DNA of 64,000 bases, from contig NC_087067.1 of assembly GCF_963678635.1 (NCBI RefSeq), positions 22,453,547-22,517,546 of the forward strand, written 5' to 3'. How positions within the stretch are numbered: position 1 is the stretch's first letter; the number at the start of each line of letters is the position of its first letter. Origin of the DNA: Symsagittifera roscoffensis. Lineage: Eukaryota; Xenacoelomorpha; Acoela; Convolutidae. This document shows positions 32,946-45,539 of the stretch, in pieces. The translations under genes and the position numbers were made by a program. Below the pieces are notes generated by a model. The model was not told where the DNA came from and did no database searches. It worked only from the letters and a program-made list of their open reading frames with translations.

Positions 32946-33435
32946 ATATTTGGAAATAAAATAATTTTTGGTTTCTGTTATCTGATCATTAAATGAGAAA
33001 AGAGCGAAAACGATAAATAGTTAGTTTGCTTACCAGTTTGTAAATTGCAAACTTTTACTTTACGATGACATGGTAAAATTAAATTTCGAAAACTGAAACT
33101 CAAACGTGGAGGAAAGGTGGAAAAAAGCCAAAAATTTAAATTTTTTGGTCTTATTTCATTTTTTAAGGCTATTATTGCAGCTCAAAGCACAACTGAGATG
33201 AGTTTGATCTGATATTTAAAAAAAAAAGTAGCAAAAAATGCAGGGTAAAAATGCAACAAACCTTTTGTTCATTTTTCAATCAGGTTTTGTTTCTAATTGT
33301 TGGTTTAATCGACCATTTAAAAAAATATATATATTAACCAAAATTGTGAAACACGTGCTTTAGCATGTTGGCTGGCGGTAAAAATCAGTGACAAAACTAG
33401 CTTCTTGAAAAAAAATGATATCGTTATTCATTTAG
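32946..33435. other. No gene recognised
   Basis: AT-rich sequence without supported features. Confidence 0.4.
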
Positions 33436-33690
33436 TTGAAGCTTTTATCCTCTGTCAAGAAAAGCATTTTTGAGTGCATCCATAATCAGGCAGGTAAGAT
33501 TTTTGATAAAGTTCAACATACAATTCATAATCAGGCAGGTAAAATTTTTGATAAAATTCAACATACAATTCACAGATCAGATTGCAAAAATTTTATCTCA
33601 AACATCCTACAACAAAAAAATTCCATTTTGGACCATGTTTTATCTCTCAACTCTTCAAAAATAGAAAGCGTTTCAATGAGTGTTCTCTGA
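33436..33690 (+). CDS. Hypothetical 84-codon ORF containing a 51 bp tandem duplication
   Basis: The 51 bp unit around CATAATCAGGCAGGTAA is repeated twice (about 33480-33583), keeping frame so that IHNQAGKIFDK and a following QHTI occur twice. No known domain. The unit length is divisible by three, so the frame survival may be chance; it may be only a minisatellite upstream of gene B. Confidence 0.2.
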   Translation: MKLLSSVKKSIFECIHNQAGKIFDKVQHTIHNQAGKIFDKIQHTIHRSDCKNFISNILQQKNSILDHVLSLNSSKIESVSMSVL

Positions 33691-34136
33691 AACTTCAAAG
33701 TCCTCAACTACAACTGAATCCACTCGTTGACCAACGGTGAATTTTTGCACCCTTCTTCCATACACGATGAGAAAAATTTGAAACAAAAAACTTTGCCCTG
33801 ATTTTTTGCTAAATTAATCTCAGGTACAAAACATTCTTAATAACTTTGGATGATTTAATAAACTCCATCAAAAATCAACAGTTGAAAATTCGAATTTTGA
33901 GTGGAAAAAAAGACCACCCGAGCAAAAAAATTCCGTCACTTTCTTCGAAAGTCGAAACAATTGAAAAACAAAACCGTTAGATTCACAAACTGTTTTTGAC
34001 AGAAAGCTTCGTTCAATGGTTTATTTTCATGGTATACAAGAAAAAGATCGAGGATAGACAAATAAATTTAATAGTGTTTCAGCGCTTCACTCGCAGGTTG
34101 TAACTCTCATCTCGCGGATCCACACACAAATCCAAG
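33691..34136. promoter_or_regulatory. Upstream region of paralogue B
   Basis: Contains a piece resembling the end of repeat D (CCGTCACTTTCTTCGAAAG near 33942). No TATA box was singled out. The start ATG at 34137 lies in AAGATGG, the same context as paralogue C. Confidence 0.35.
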
Positions 34137-37100
34137 ATGGCATGTGAGTGTTGGAAAGTGATGATGATCATGTTCATCGTGTTCGGTTTCCTTACGGTCA
34201 TTTTTGCTGGACTCTCCAACGCAGGTATCTCTTAGAGTTTCCCCGCAAGATTCAAATAATTCTAACAAAGACATCCGGAATAGAAAGACAACCAAAATTT
34301 TTCATTAAAGCAAAAAAAAGAGTTATTTTAAAACATTATAAAATGTGAACAATTTTTCTCAATTTTTTAAAAATGTTATTCATATGGACGAAATCAATCA
34401 AAACAAGACATTAAAAATAGTCTGATACGAGGCACTTTATAATATATTTCGGCTAGAGAGAAAACCAAAAAAAATCTGACTATCGCGTGGCAAATCCAAT
34501 AAAATTACATTTCACCTGAAAACAGGTCCAGTCTTCATTGCCAAGGCCAAATCGAATACTTCAGACACGAAATACGAGTTTGCCTTCGGATTCTGGAAAG
34601 TGTGCGGGAAAAGCTCAGGCGATTGGGATTGCGAGAAGATTACAGGTATTCCATAACAAATCACATCTGAATAATGTACAGTACACAAATAAGGTGTTCA
34701 AGGTAAACAGTACACTTGATCCAAAGTGATTAGCTTTCTGATTAGTTTTCCCCCTCCCCCATCAGTATTTTAGAGATTCCCTAACTAAACAACCCATAGT
34801 GACCAAAATGAATAAAAATATATTATCTACAGAAAAATACGCAGTTTAACGTAAGCAGTGAATCAATTTACCTACAACCATTTTGCGAATGATAATCGAT
34901 TCTATACAGATAGAACTGAATTTTTTCCACCGAAAAAAAAATGAATTTTAGTGCCAACAAAAGTGATATTTTTCGTTGTTTTTTTTATGAATCCAGGGAG
35001 GTTCAATTAGATTAAAACCAGGAGCGGATTTAGAGAAGTTGGGGGGGGGGGGTCGTAAGCCGATCTCCTTGCTGAAGTCATTGCTGAAGTCACAAATATG
35101 AGTGGATGCAATCGCTGACATTTATTGTCCATCCCAGTAAATTTGTCTGAAAAATGCTCGACTGAAAATAATGCAGACCAATTTTCCTCGACAACTGTTT
35201 GATTCCTCATTCTTACACAAATCGTAACTGAATTGAAGCTAAATTTAATGCCATGAAATTCAGTGCCATCAAGATTGTGGAATTTGTATAAAGATTGGAA
35301 AAAGTTTTTATCAATGCTAGTACTTTTTTAGTTTTTTTTTGGATTCAGAACCAACGCTGAAAATTGAAACGGCTTTTAGAGGTAATCAGAAATCATGACC
35401 GAAAAAAACTAAACCTTCTCCTTAGTTCGTTTCAGCACGTATTGGCAAGGCCGGAAAAATCGTTAAATGAATTTTTTTTAAGGATACTTGCTAATTTTGT
35501 ACAGATCTGGAAGGCGAGGCTACAGTTGCGGCACCGGGCTCAAGTTCGAGCTCGGGTTCCTCGGGGTCAAGTGGCGATGCTTCAGGTGAAGAGGTCAATA
35601 TGGCCACTTTCCGCGATCTGAACATGGCCACGGGGGCCATGATGGCCATAGGCTTCAGCTTCTTTGTTGTGTGTGGTGTAGTGGTCTGTATTCAACTGGG
35701 GGGATGCTTGGACCATCAAAAAGGAGTAGCAAAGGTTTTAAACTGTGTCTTTGCCAGTGTTGGAGGTATAAAATTACTTGAACTATACTACTGAAGAATT
35801 TTTTTTTCAAGTTAGTCACATATAATGATGAACTAAAAGTAAGAATCTTTGCAATATGCCAACATTATTCCTACCAATATTATCAAAGACAATTTAGCCG
35901 CCAGCGAAAGAACCAACTTTATAAATGTTCAGTTTTCTTAAAGAACGAATTTTTGATTAAAAAAATAAGAGAGGTGGCAAAGAATTTTCTGTTTCGTTTT
36001 GCACGTTTTTTTAAAAAGCCGACAAGATCCGGATTAAATTTTAAAATTAATAAAACTTCGATCAAAAACTTCGAGAAAGACCTCAATCAAAAATTTCTAG
36101 ACTTTTGAAAAATTGTCCAAGAAGGAGCCAAATTTGTCTTCTTGCCGCGTAGGTTTGAAAATAATGATTAAAACCAACAACTGGTACTTTCAATTCCCGA
36201 GTGTTCCGACTGCTATTTAACTTCTAAAAAATAGTTTTCGAACTTAAATTTCACCAATTTTCAAAAAAAAGAACAAAGAAGGAATTTGTTTTTTTTTTAA
36301 ATTAAATTTCGTTGATAATTTTTTACACGAAAAAAACTCAAAGCGATTGTGTTTGTGGTCAAATTTTTTTACACAAAAAAAAGCGATTGTGTTTGTAGTC
36401 AAATTTCTGGCATCAGCAACAAAATTTTGTGGCGAGCGAAAATTTTGTCTCATCATGTTTTGTCATGGCTGACCTAGTTTGACGAAAACATGATTTAAGT
36501 TGCAAGTTTCACTCGTTTTGCCCAGATAAATTAAGTCAGACTTGTAGATTGTCTCAACTTACTTTGCATTTTTACTGAAAAAATCGAAAAAATGCGTATT
36601 AAATATTTTAAAATGGCTGAAAGGGCAGTTATTGAGCCTCATGTCATTACAAAATATGATCACAAAAAAATTTAAGTCATCGTTGAAATGGTTAAGAAGG
36701 TTGTCAAAATTTGCAAGTTGAAAACGTAATTGATGATTCAAATTTCTTTTAAGTGTTGAAAAAAACTTGGTCGTAACTTTGTCTGAGATGTTTTTCCAAA
36801 GAGACAATCAAACCAAGCGCAAAAATTCAGCCACTTTCTTCAAATTTTTGACGAAATAATATTTCAAAAATCAAATAAAACTTAGCTTGACTTCAAAGAA
36901 GGATCAAAGCGCTATAGAAGACTTAGTGCATCACGAGGCCCAACGCAGTAATGTTTCCATGAAAATTGACGCCATTCAAAATGTGTGTAATTTTCCTGAA
37001 AATCCAATATTACTGTAAATTAAAACACAGTTGTCAATGAACGTAGTGACTTCACAAACAGAGGTCCTAGTGATTTTTTTTGCCTTTGTTTGAAAAATTT

Positions 37101-40100
37101 TTTAAGCTTAAAAGGTTCTTAGTTATGATTTTTTGCGTTCAGACTTTTTATTGCTGTTAACGATTAATCCAATTTTTTTCTAAAACTAGGCATTTAAACG
37201 CTTTTAAAGGTACAGTTTCTTTCATTTCTGCAATGTAAAAAAAGACTATGAAAACCTTTGATTAAGTGATTCTGAAATTAGGTTGGAAACATTGTGAAAT
37301 TCTTTAAACACAAAGAATTTTAATGCAATTCATTTTTCTTTCGTAATTTTGATGGTTGGAAAATAAGCTGAAGAGAAAGACAATGATTAAACTGATTTTG
37401 TTTAATTTAGAGTAAAATTTGTTTGTTTAGCTTAGAGTATAACTTTCTGTCAAGAGTAGTTTCTTCGAGAGGAAAGTAGAAAAATCAAAACCTAAATAGA
37501 TATATTAGATGAAACACAGATCTCTCACATGATTTTAGGATGAAATCTAAAGTTATTCGAAAAATATTTTATGATAAAATCATTATTTCTATTCTTTTTA
37601 TGCGTTTTTTAAAAAAATTTTGTGTCTTCAAATTAGCCAGGCACAATCTTTTATTCTTGTGTGTTTTACTAGTTTTCTTTTCAAATAAATTGTTATAATG
37701 GTTTTGAGGTTAATTTTTTTTAACGGTTTCATGTTTCAAGAAATTAACGGATATGCATACTTCGGATGGTTTTGTTTTTTTTTCAGAAAAAATTTGACAC
37801 TCACAGAATAGTTTATTAACAAATCATGTTTGAACCCCAATGAAGACATCAACTGCTGACTTAAAATATCAAAAAACAATCATCTGAAATCTTTCTTGAT
37901 ATAAATCGTTAAGTATGAAAGTCGCCAGGGGCCATGTTCTGGGTTAATTAGTTTTTATCGAAGACCATTGGAGACCAGATTACGGGCAGTCGGATCAATC
38001 AAGGCCTTATTTTATTTTTAAGAGTTGATGAGCGTAATAAAGGTTGCGTATATGTCGTGATGATTTTTTCTTGGTACACGTACAAATTTTCTTTGCGATG
38101 TGAATTTTGGTTTCTTTTTACGTTCATTTCATTGCTATTATAGAACAAAAATAAATAATCGCACAACAAACATGGTCAACTTTTTATTTCTTAAGTGGAT
38201 TTTAATTTTGATCGGATCAATAATTGGACCCAGTTTTCTCAATTTGACTTAGTTTTATCAAATAAGTAATCACCATCAATTCGTCTGGATTTTCTAAAAT
38301 TTTAAAAGCCATTAATTTTTATGTTGAGTTTTGATAGCTGAATTTTTTTGTAAAAAAAAGTTTTTTTTTTAGTTTTAAGCTTTTATTGACTCTTTTTAAC
38401 TGTATGTTGTCTATGATTTCAATTGATTTGCTTTGACTGAGGTTTTTGAAATTCTTTGAAAAATATATATATCTAATATAATATATACTCCCAAAACAAT
38501 ACCATCTTCACCTTAAGACACATTCTTAATCTCCAACAAGACTACTCATATGCAGGGCAAAACCTTGAAAATTCTGACTGTCCCTTAATTTATATTCAAT
38601 GAAAACCATGAATATTGAAAAAAACTATAAGTTGAAAAATTATAAATCAACAATCATTTGTGAAAATTTGATTTGCACGAACTAAAACGACGGTTTAGGC
38701 AAATTCAATTCAATTCGAAACATTTTGTTGTGCGGGTTAATTTACCTCGCATAAAAAATTCGTGTTACGCTCTCAGCATTCTCAATAAAAGCTTCAGCGC
38801 GCATAAATTAGTCCATAGTATGGTAGAAATGGGAATTCTCAATTTTCAACCTCCCATCATTTTGCAAAAATGATCGGAGGCAAAATATCTTCTTACAATT
38901 GATTTCAAGGAGTTGATATTGCCAATAGGGTCTAAAAAAAGTTTTCATTAAAATTTATTATTTCGATAGCCAAAAATTGACTGAAAAACCCCCCAAGCAT
39001 AAATATTCCGCATTCTTTGAAAATCAGAAAAATGAAAATTTCCATTGTTCAGTTGTTTACTCAATCGTGGACAATTCACACAGCTGCAATTGTCTGTGCT
39101 AATTGCACATTGATTAGCAGTTTTTCGAATTTGAATAAGATTAATATTTTTGCTTGGCGTGGTTTTTTTTTCGTAGTGTGATTTTCAGTCAAATTTCAAT
39201 CTGAATAGAAAGACGTCATATAGAAAGAAGTCATATTTTGCAAATAGAAAAAAATTCGTGGTAATTATTTGCATGATTTAATTCATGCGACTTAGATCAC
39301 AGGTAAATTACGACATGAAAGTATTGCGACATGTTTCTAATCATTTTACAAGATATTTTACAAGCAAAAATTTTAAAAAATTTTCAAGTGAAACGATTTC
39401 TATCAAATTAAACGTAGTCTATTTTTTATGCTGATATAAGTTGTCAGGACAAAACGAAAAAAACTTGGAAAGTGCGTTTTTAAAAGTTTGAGTTCACAAT
39501 AGAATTTTAAAATCTATTGAAACTCATATGATGCAATTTTTTGTTGCGAATTCGGACACAACATTTTACCTTAAGAAACGGGCCATCTGGACGCATTTTT
39601 AGTCAATTAAAATTTACACTAATTTTGCCGGGTCAATCGCTGCCCTATTAAAACAAAGGTATCCGTTTGCTGTGCAAGTAGCACAGAATGTTCTTACCAG
39701 GTTCGTGAAAAACTACAAAAAAAACTGTTTTTTTAATCTACAAATTAGCGTCGCTTCTGCGTGTTGTGATTTTGGAATTCTACAAATGCGCAGAAACTTA
39801 GTGAATTAGTCATAAATTATTACAATTGTCTTCAAAAAATATTTAAGTGAAAAAAGGAAAAAAAATTCTAAATTTTTTCTAATTTTTGTGCGCTAAAAAA
39901 ATCAAATATGTTTGAAAGTTTTTATGGCCAAAAAACGCTCAGACAAGCTTCTAGAATAGGTTTTGTTTCGTGTAAAATCAATTTTCGTCAGCCTAATCAG
40001 TCAAAAGTTATATATAACGAACGTTACTCGATTGCTTCTCTCGCTCGAAATTGGACCAAAACTCAAAAATTTTGAGTTGGTTTTTCTCAACAGTGTGAAA

Positions 40101-40944
40101 ATTTTCTGGTATCTGATTTTTGCGTGGAAAACAAAAAAAAACAAAACACACCCGAATACAAAGTTCCTCCTCATTTTCAATGGTCGGAACAAAAAAGTGA
40201 GCCTTTTAAATAGTCTTAAAAGTTCAGAATAATAAATTGTTTTTCAATTGGTACAAGCAATTTAGTTTTGTTTGATATTCAAAAAAAACTCAATGTACAA
40301 AGACACCAAATTCTTATTTGAAACTATTTTTCAACATTTTGCGCTAATTTTGCAGATTTTACTATTAAGTTTTTACGTTTCATAAGAAAGAGTTCACTTT
40401 GAAATAATTGGTTCCAAAAATGACCCAGTAGCTTAGCCGTATTTTTTAATTGATTAAAAAGCTCCAAAAATGACGCAGTTTGAGATGAAATGTTGGGTCC
40501 GAATTTTGCCCTCTTCACTGTTGGTTTAATATCAGCCCAATTGGATGAATTAATTTTTCAATCAGCAATTCAATTATCAGTCTTACTTTTAATTATGGAG
40601 ATTCTGTTAGATCTTTACCGGTGAAATAATCACATTTTTTTCTAGCGTTCTTCATTTTTCTCGCAGTGTGCTTCATGTGTGCCATGTATGTGGACGCTAT
40701 GAAAGACTTGAGAAAGACAGACGATGCAGATACGTTTGAAAATCTGAATCCAGTCGAATTGGCCATGATGGCCATAATGCGTGGCACTATAGCAGAAGAT
40801 CAATCGGAGCTTATTTCAAATGAATACTACTATAAATCGTCAAAAGGAACCTGGGTGATGGCCATGGCCTTTTTGGCCCTGTTTATAGGGGTCACCGCTT
40901 GTATTATAATTTGCGTCTGTGCTTGTTGTTGTTCCGATAAATAA
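34137..40944 (+). CDS. Four-helix claudin/PMP22-like membrane protein, paralogue B (4 exons, 255 aa)
   Basis: Exons: 34137-34224, 34526-34645, 35505-35765 and 40646-40944. Donors are GTATCT, GTATTC and GTATAA; acceptors are AAAACAG, TGTACAG and TTTCTAG. The coding sum is 768 nt, exactly 255 codons plus stop, with phases 1-1-1. Helix 1 is in exon 1 (MACECWKVMMIMF start). Exon 2 forms a loop with FGFWKVCG and DWDCEK. Exon 3 has a Gly/Ser linker, helix 2 (AMMAIGFSFFVVCGVVV) and the start of helix 3. Exon 4 completes helix 3 (FFIFLAVCFMCAMYV) and holds helix 4, ending CVCACCCSDK. The stop overlaps AATAAA (40943-40948), a poly-A signal. Four helices with a W/C loop fit the claudin/PMP22 fold. Inference: a plasma-membrane protein. 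Intron 3 is 4.9 kb. Confidence 0.8.
35019..35075 (+). repeat. hAT-like MITE end fragment in intron 2 of paralogue B
   Basis: CAGGAGCGGATTTAGAG followed by a G-run matches the CAGGGGCGGATTTAG family end. The rest of the element is not visible. Confidence 0.45.
38551..39020 (+). repeat. Dispersed repeat D, copy 3
   Basis: Starts TGCAGGGCAAAACC (hairpin stem decayed) then GACTGTCCCTTAAT, and follows copy 1 (3581-4112) through 'gtgttacgctctcagca', 'aataaaagcttca' and 'atattccg'. Confidence 0.6.
39665..40200 (+). repeat. Dispersed repeat E, copy 3
   Basis: The hairpin CTGTGC-AAGTA-GCACAG (39670-39686) is followed by AATGTTC. It ends at GTCGGAACAAAAAA near 40196. It shares interior blocks with 605-1476. 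Confidence 0.55.
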
Positions 40945-41599
40945 TAAAAAATGTTGTGTTTGTTATCAACAGAATTTTCTTTTCCAATTATTGATTCAAG
41001 TAAAAGTTGTTGTAAAATAACAGCCGACGTCCATAATCTTGCGGACGCTGTTTCCAACCAAAAATTAACAATGAAAAAGACATTGCTTGAAACGCAGTGA
41101 TAAACTCAATTGATTAATTCATGTAAAAGAACTTGTGCTTAACTTCGGTGCCAATAACATAGAACCAACGCTTTCCAATGTTTTTCTACAGAACACCCAG
41201 ATTTGATGGCTTATTTCAATAATCAGCTTCAAACTTTTGAATTGTAAAAGCATACGTGCATTAAAAGAGATTCGATGCATTAACTTCTGGATTCATTTTG
41301 CTCTTTGCACTATTTAACATAGAAGCAACTTTCTCTCCATTTGGTTGAGATAATCTTATGATCCTTGAGCTCGGATGTGAAATAACTAAACTTAGCATTA
41401 TTTCTTCCATTTTAAAAATTAACAAGATTCTCGGGAGATTGTTAAAGAGAAGAATATATGGCTCAGCATACAGAGCTTCATATTTGTTTTGATCATCAAG
41501 TTGAACTAAGAAAATTAAAATTCTTAAAATTAATTTTGGTCAGAAGTGATGACACAAGGTACTCTCTTACAAAAGAGAATCCTTCCTTGTGCCAACCAG
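40945..41599. other. Downstream of paralogue B; no gene recognised
   Basis: Beyond the poly-A signal, only AT-rich sequence and short chance ORFs. Confidence 0.45.
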
Positions 41600-41960
41600 T
41601 ACCGGATTTAGGGGGGGGGGTCCTCTCAAGTATTCGACCCCCTGCAGACCTAAAGGGTCCCCCTTTGTACTATTTTTAGATATCCATTTTTCGACTATCG
41701 ACCATAGGTGCCCGCCAAAACGACCAAACGATGTCCGACTATCGCAAATTAGGACGGTCGACAAACACTATATTGCAAAATGTCAAATCCTGTATTGAAG
41801 AAGGTCGAATTATGAGTCAAACATGGTCGATAGTCGAAAAAAATTCAAACCATGTGTCAGATAGGGCCATATAAGGGGTCGAATAGAGTCCAATCATGTG
41901 TGAAACAGGTTTGAATCATGTGTTAAGCAAGGTCGAAAGGGGTCAAATTATGGGCCGTTA
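41600..41960 (+). repeat. hAT-like remnant followed by degenerate GGTCGAAT-type repeats
   Basis: ACCGGATTTAGGGGGGG at about 41607, then 'tattcgaccccctgcagacc' and 'aaagggtccccctttg', match the interior of the copies at 899 and 42642. From about 41750 to 41950 loose units of GGTCGAAT...ATGTGT...AA recur about 30 bp apart. Confidence 0.4.
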
Positions 41961-42641
41961 GAGAAAAAAATCTAAAATTATATTGAAAAACTGAAAATCT
42001 AAAAGTTTACGCAAGAAAATCCATTAGTCAACTCAAAAAGTTTTTCAATTCATGTTGAAAAAACTTAACCGACCACATAGCGTAAACCATTAGTATGTCA
42101 AGAAATAAAAAACACTCTTAAGACTCACTTTTAATAAAAGTATAAAGAAAAGAACTTCCTACGACAACCACAGACTCTTTAAATGAAGCGAAAATACCAA
42201 TCACAAAACAATCTTTACAGTTCAAAATGCCTTTGGCGTAAAAAAAATAGCGATTATGATATAATTTTTTAATACACTATTTTCAAACAGCACTACCATA
42301 TTGTAACTAAATGTTTATTTCAATTATATTCACTTTTTTATAGATTGAGTATACACGTTTTTTTAATCTAAGTAAAACATTATCATTTTTTTGACATTTT
42401 GAAATTTGTTGTAAGGGTCTTTTTAAAGATTTTTTTTCTAAAAATTGCTTTCTTGAAGAATTTTTATAGATTTTCTACTTCAAATAATTTTCTCATTTTG
42501 ATCACTGACAATTTTATACTAAGATTTCAATAAAAAACTTTCCTAAATAATTATGAATATCCAATGAAATTTTATCAGTGCCATGATTTATTGCCCCTAA
42601 TTTTTTTATTTCATCTCTAAAAGGCTTCTTAGAAAATTTCG
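41961..42641. other. No gene recognised
   Basis: AT-rich spacer; nothing supported. Confidence 0.4.
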
Positions 42642-43040
42642 CAGGGGCGGATCTAGGATTTTCTCGAGGGGGGGGGGGGCGGATTTTCAAAAAATTTTCC
42701 AAAATTTTGACGACCTTTTTTTTTTTTTTTTAGGTCAACCAAATTGATTTTTCGAGCTCTCCCAAAGCACTGCTATAAATTTCCTGCCAAATATTTGAAT
42801 ATTTGAAAAAACAGTCAAAAAAGCCGTTTTTTTGGCGCGTTTTTTTTGGCGCGCGCTCCCCCTCAAAAAATAGTTATTATTGGCGCCGTAGGCACCCTTA
42901 CAAAATTTTAAGGGTCGGTAGGCCAAAAATGGATATCATGAAAAGTATCAAAGGGGGGAACCTTTGGGTCGGCAGGGGGTCGAACCCCTGAGGGAAGGGG
43001 CGTACGCCCCCCCCCCCCCCCCCCCCCCTAAATCCGCCCC
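42642..43040. mobile_element. hAT-like MITE, near-complete
   Basis: The left end CAGGGGCGGATCTAGG (42642) matches the complete copy in inverted form. The right end CTAAATCCGCCCC (about 43028-43040) has lost its last bases and sits behind a C-run of more than 20. No 8 bp duplication is visible. The interior shares GGTCGGCAGGGGGTCGAACC and gcgcgcgctccccctc. Confidence 0.65.
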
Positions 43041-43255
43041 CTCCACGAGTACATTTTAAGAAAACGAAGAGAAAAACAAAAAAAATTATCGCCTGAAACA
43101 CTAAAACAAATATAAATGCCAAAGTTGTAGAACCAACCAAAATCAATAATCCAAACTGTAATTTACAAACTGAAAAAGGCGTTGGAGGAACACACTTTTC
43201 TCATTAAGAGAACCAATATTAGTAAACTACCAGCTAGTAGTTAAGATCTAGCAAC
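43041..43255. other. No gene recognised
   Basis: AT-rich spacer. Confidence 0.4.
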
Positions 43256-43437
43256 ATCATCTTTGCCATCTACAAAAAGATTTTATTGGTAAAAGTATTA
43301 AGCACTGCTTCCATCATCTTTGCTTTTATCATCTTTGCTTTCATCATCTTTGCTATCTTTATTGGGAAAAGTCAACGTCATCTTTGCCATCTACAAAAAA
43401 GTTTTATTGGTAAAAGTATTAAGCACTGCTTTCATTT
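43256..43437 (+). repeat. Two 60 bp direct repeats flanking a CATCATCTTTG microarray
   Basis: The block from CATCTTTGCCATCTACAAAA to ATTAAGCACTGCTT is present at about 43258-43313 and 43378-43433. Between them the 15 bp unit 'catcatctttgcttt' recurs. Confidence 0.75.
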
Positions 43438-43734
43438 TTTGAATCTCACATTCAGAAATAAAAATGACTTTATTGTAGGGCCATAATCCGAATGCCTTTC
43501 AAAGTTGACTCACACTCAACTCCACTACTTAAAACTAGTGAAACTTTTTGGTGGATTACAAAAAAAAACTGAATAGAAATTGGAGAAATTTTAAACATTC
43601 ATCGGAAGATTTACCGTCAATAATTAAGATAACTAAATAAAATACATTTAAAAATCGAGAATAAAAACTTCCAACAATTTTTCAAAGGGTATGTTTATTC
43701 GCCTTGTTAGCAAAAAAAATCAATTTTAGTGTGT

Positions 43735-44060
43735 CGGAAAATCCATCGAAATCCATTTAAATCGATTTTTAGACACTTAAATTGATTTAAAATTTTCAAA
43801 AAGATCGATTTAAATCGATATAAAATGGATTTAAGAGAGATTCTGATGAATTTAAGTGAGATTCGGATGGATTTTAGTGAGTCAAAAAATCCATCGAAAT
43901 CGATTTGAATCGTTTTTTCAGACACTTAAATCGATTTAAATTTTTCAAAAAGATCGATTTAAATCGATTTAAAATCCATTTAAGTTCGTAAAATGTACAT
44001 GGTTAATCGATTTGGATCGATTTAAAATCGATTTAAAATCAATTTAAATCGACTGGAAAC
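43735..44060 (+). repeat. AATCGATTTAAAT-type degenerate tandem repeat
   Basis: Many units of 10-12 bp based on AAATCGATTT and TTTAAAATCGATTT, with larger order repeats, for example 'aaaatccatcgaaatc' at two places. Each unit is palindromic or nearly so (ATCGAT, TTTAAA). Confidence 0.75.
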
Positions 44061-45539
44061 CATTTATGTCAGTGCGGGATACCAAACACTACAATTTTAT
44101 CATTTGCTGTTTTTAAAATCCCATTTGCTTGATTTTTCTTTCACTAAGTATATCCAATTTTGCAGACTACGAAAGGAAAGTTTAAGGGTACTACCCATTT
44201 TTTTGCATGAATTTGAAGAAGATAAACACTGTTATCAAAATAGCCTTAAATATTTTCGTTGACACCCTGTGAAAACGAACCAGCTCACAGGACGTCTCCT
44301 TACATATACTTTATGACAACTATCCAGACTTGCGTGTAAAACAATATACACTATCATATTCAAGCCTGATTTATCAAATAACAAGTGTATTCTAAAAACA
44401 ACAGAAGACTCATTTGATCAACTTATAGAACAACCTCGAACTCGCAAAATTCGTTTTCAATGCTAGATTACTTTATGTTCACCTTAATCAGACAAGCCGG
44501 AGCCCTATGCCGCCACCAACGTTACCTTTCAGAAACCTTACTCATCAGATTTTAGACCAGTAATCTGTTTAACTGTCCAACTTATTCAGGAACCTCTATT
44601 TTGCTAAAACATCCTACGATGCTCAACTGAAGTATTAAAGCACATTGTTGTCTATATCCACTAAACCTGAGAAATGTGCGCACTCGATCAAACCATGGAT
44701 TCAAGAATTTTCCTAGTTCCCACAAATATTATAACAAATCCCTCTAATTGGTCACACTTATTACATTGTGATTTCACAAGAACAGGATCCACCCTCTAGT
44801 TCCACTAATGTAAACACCAAAATCAACCTAATGGATGCCCCAGGACCCTCCGATATCCCCAATAATTCTGATTTTTACGTTGAGGAACTTTTAAAACCTT
44901 TCATTATGGTTCTTGAAATGTACAAATTACACAAACAAGCTACATTCAAACCATAGACCAACATAAACGTTATTGAAATCTTGTATACATCGCCTTCAAA
45001 ATAACAGCAGCCCACATCGAACCCTCAAATTTATGATATCAGACGCCCTACACGAATCATGCACCCACATCGACATCCCAATTTCTGCATTTTTTCTATC
45101 ATTAGCGCCAAAGCATTTAATTAACTTCTTACAAAAAAGTTTTCAATTTCATTTTTCAATAAAGCTCCTACATCAACATCGTACAAATTTTTGTTTTTAA
45201 TTAACTTGATAGAATAGAAGCGAAATCAAAAAGATATACAGCAATACAATTTTTTTTAAATATTGAATTTCACTGCAGTAAATTCATTCAAAATGATTTT
45301 CACTATCGGAAACATCCATTATGCCATTCATTCAGATGTAAAACTAGACTACACTATTAATTGAGTTTTTCACTAATTCTCTCTATCCTAATTCGAGATT
45401 TTACATGGAAATTGCGAATTAGAACGAGCCCAAACACTACAGTTCCCAAACAGTACAGTTTTTGAAAGTCCCATTTGTTGGATTGTTTTTTCATATAAAC
45501 ATATCAAAAATGTATAATAGGTAGGTATGATTTAATGAA

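Larger units (their letters stand above)
35766..40645 (+). other. Intron 3 of paralogue B with repeat D and E copies
   Basis: Holds TGTTCCGACTGC at about 36199 (end fragment of repeat D), repeat D copy 3 at 38551-39020 and repeat E copy 3 at 39665-40200. No ORF of interest on either strand. The 3' end is a T-rich acceptor (TTTTTTTCTAG). Confidence 0.6.

Noticed and set aside
42961-43040. Long C-run as a telomere or assembly gap
   Set aside because: It is the C-rich end of a hAT-like MITE; no telomere unit is present.
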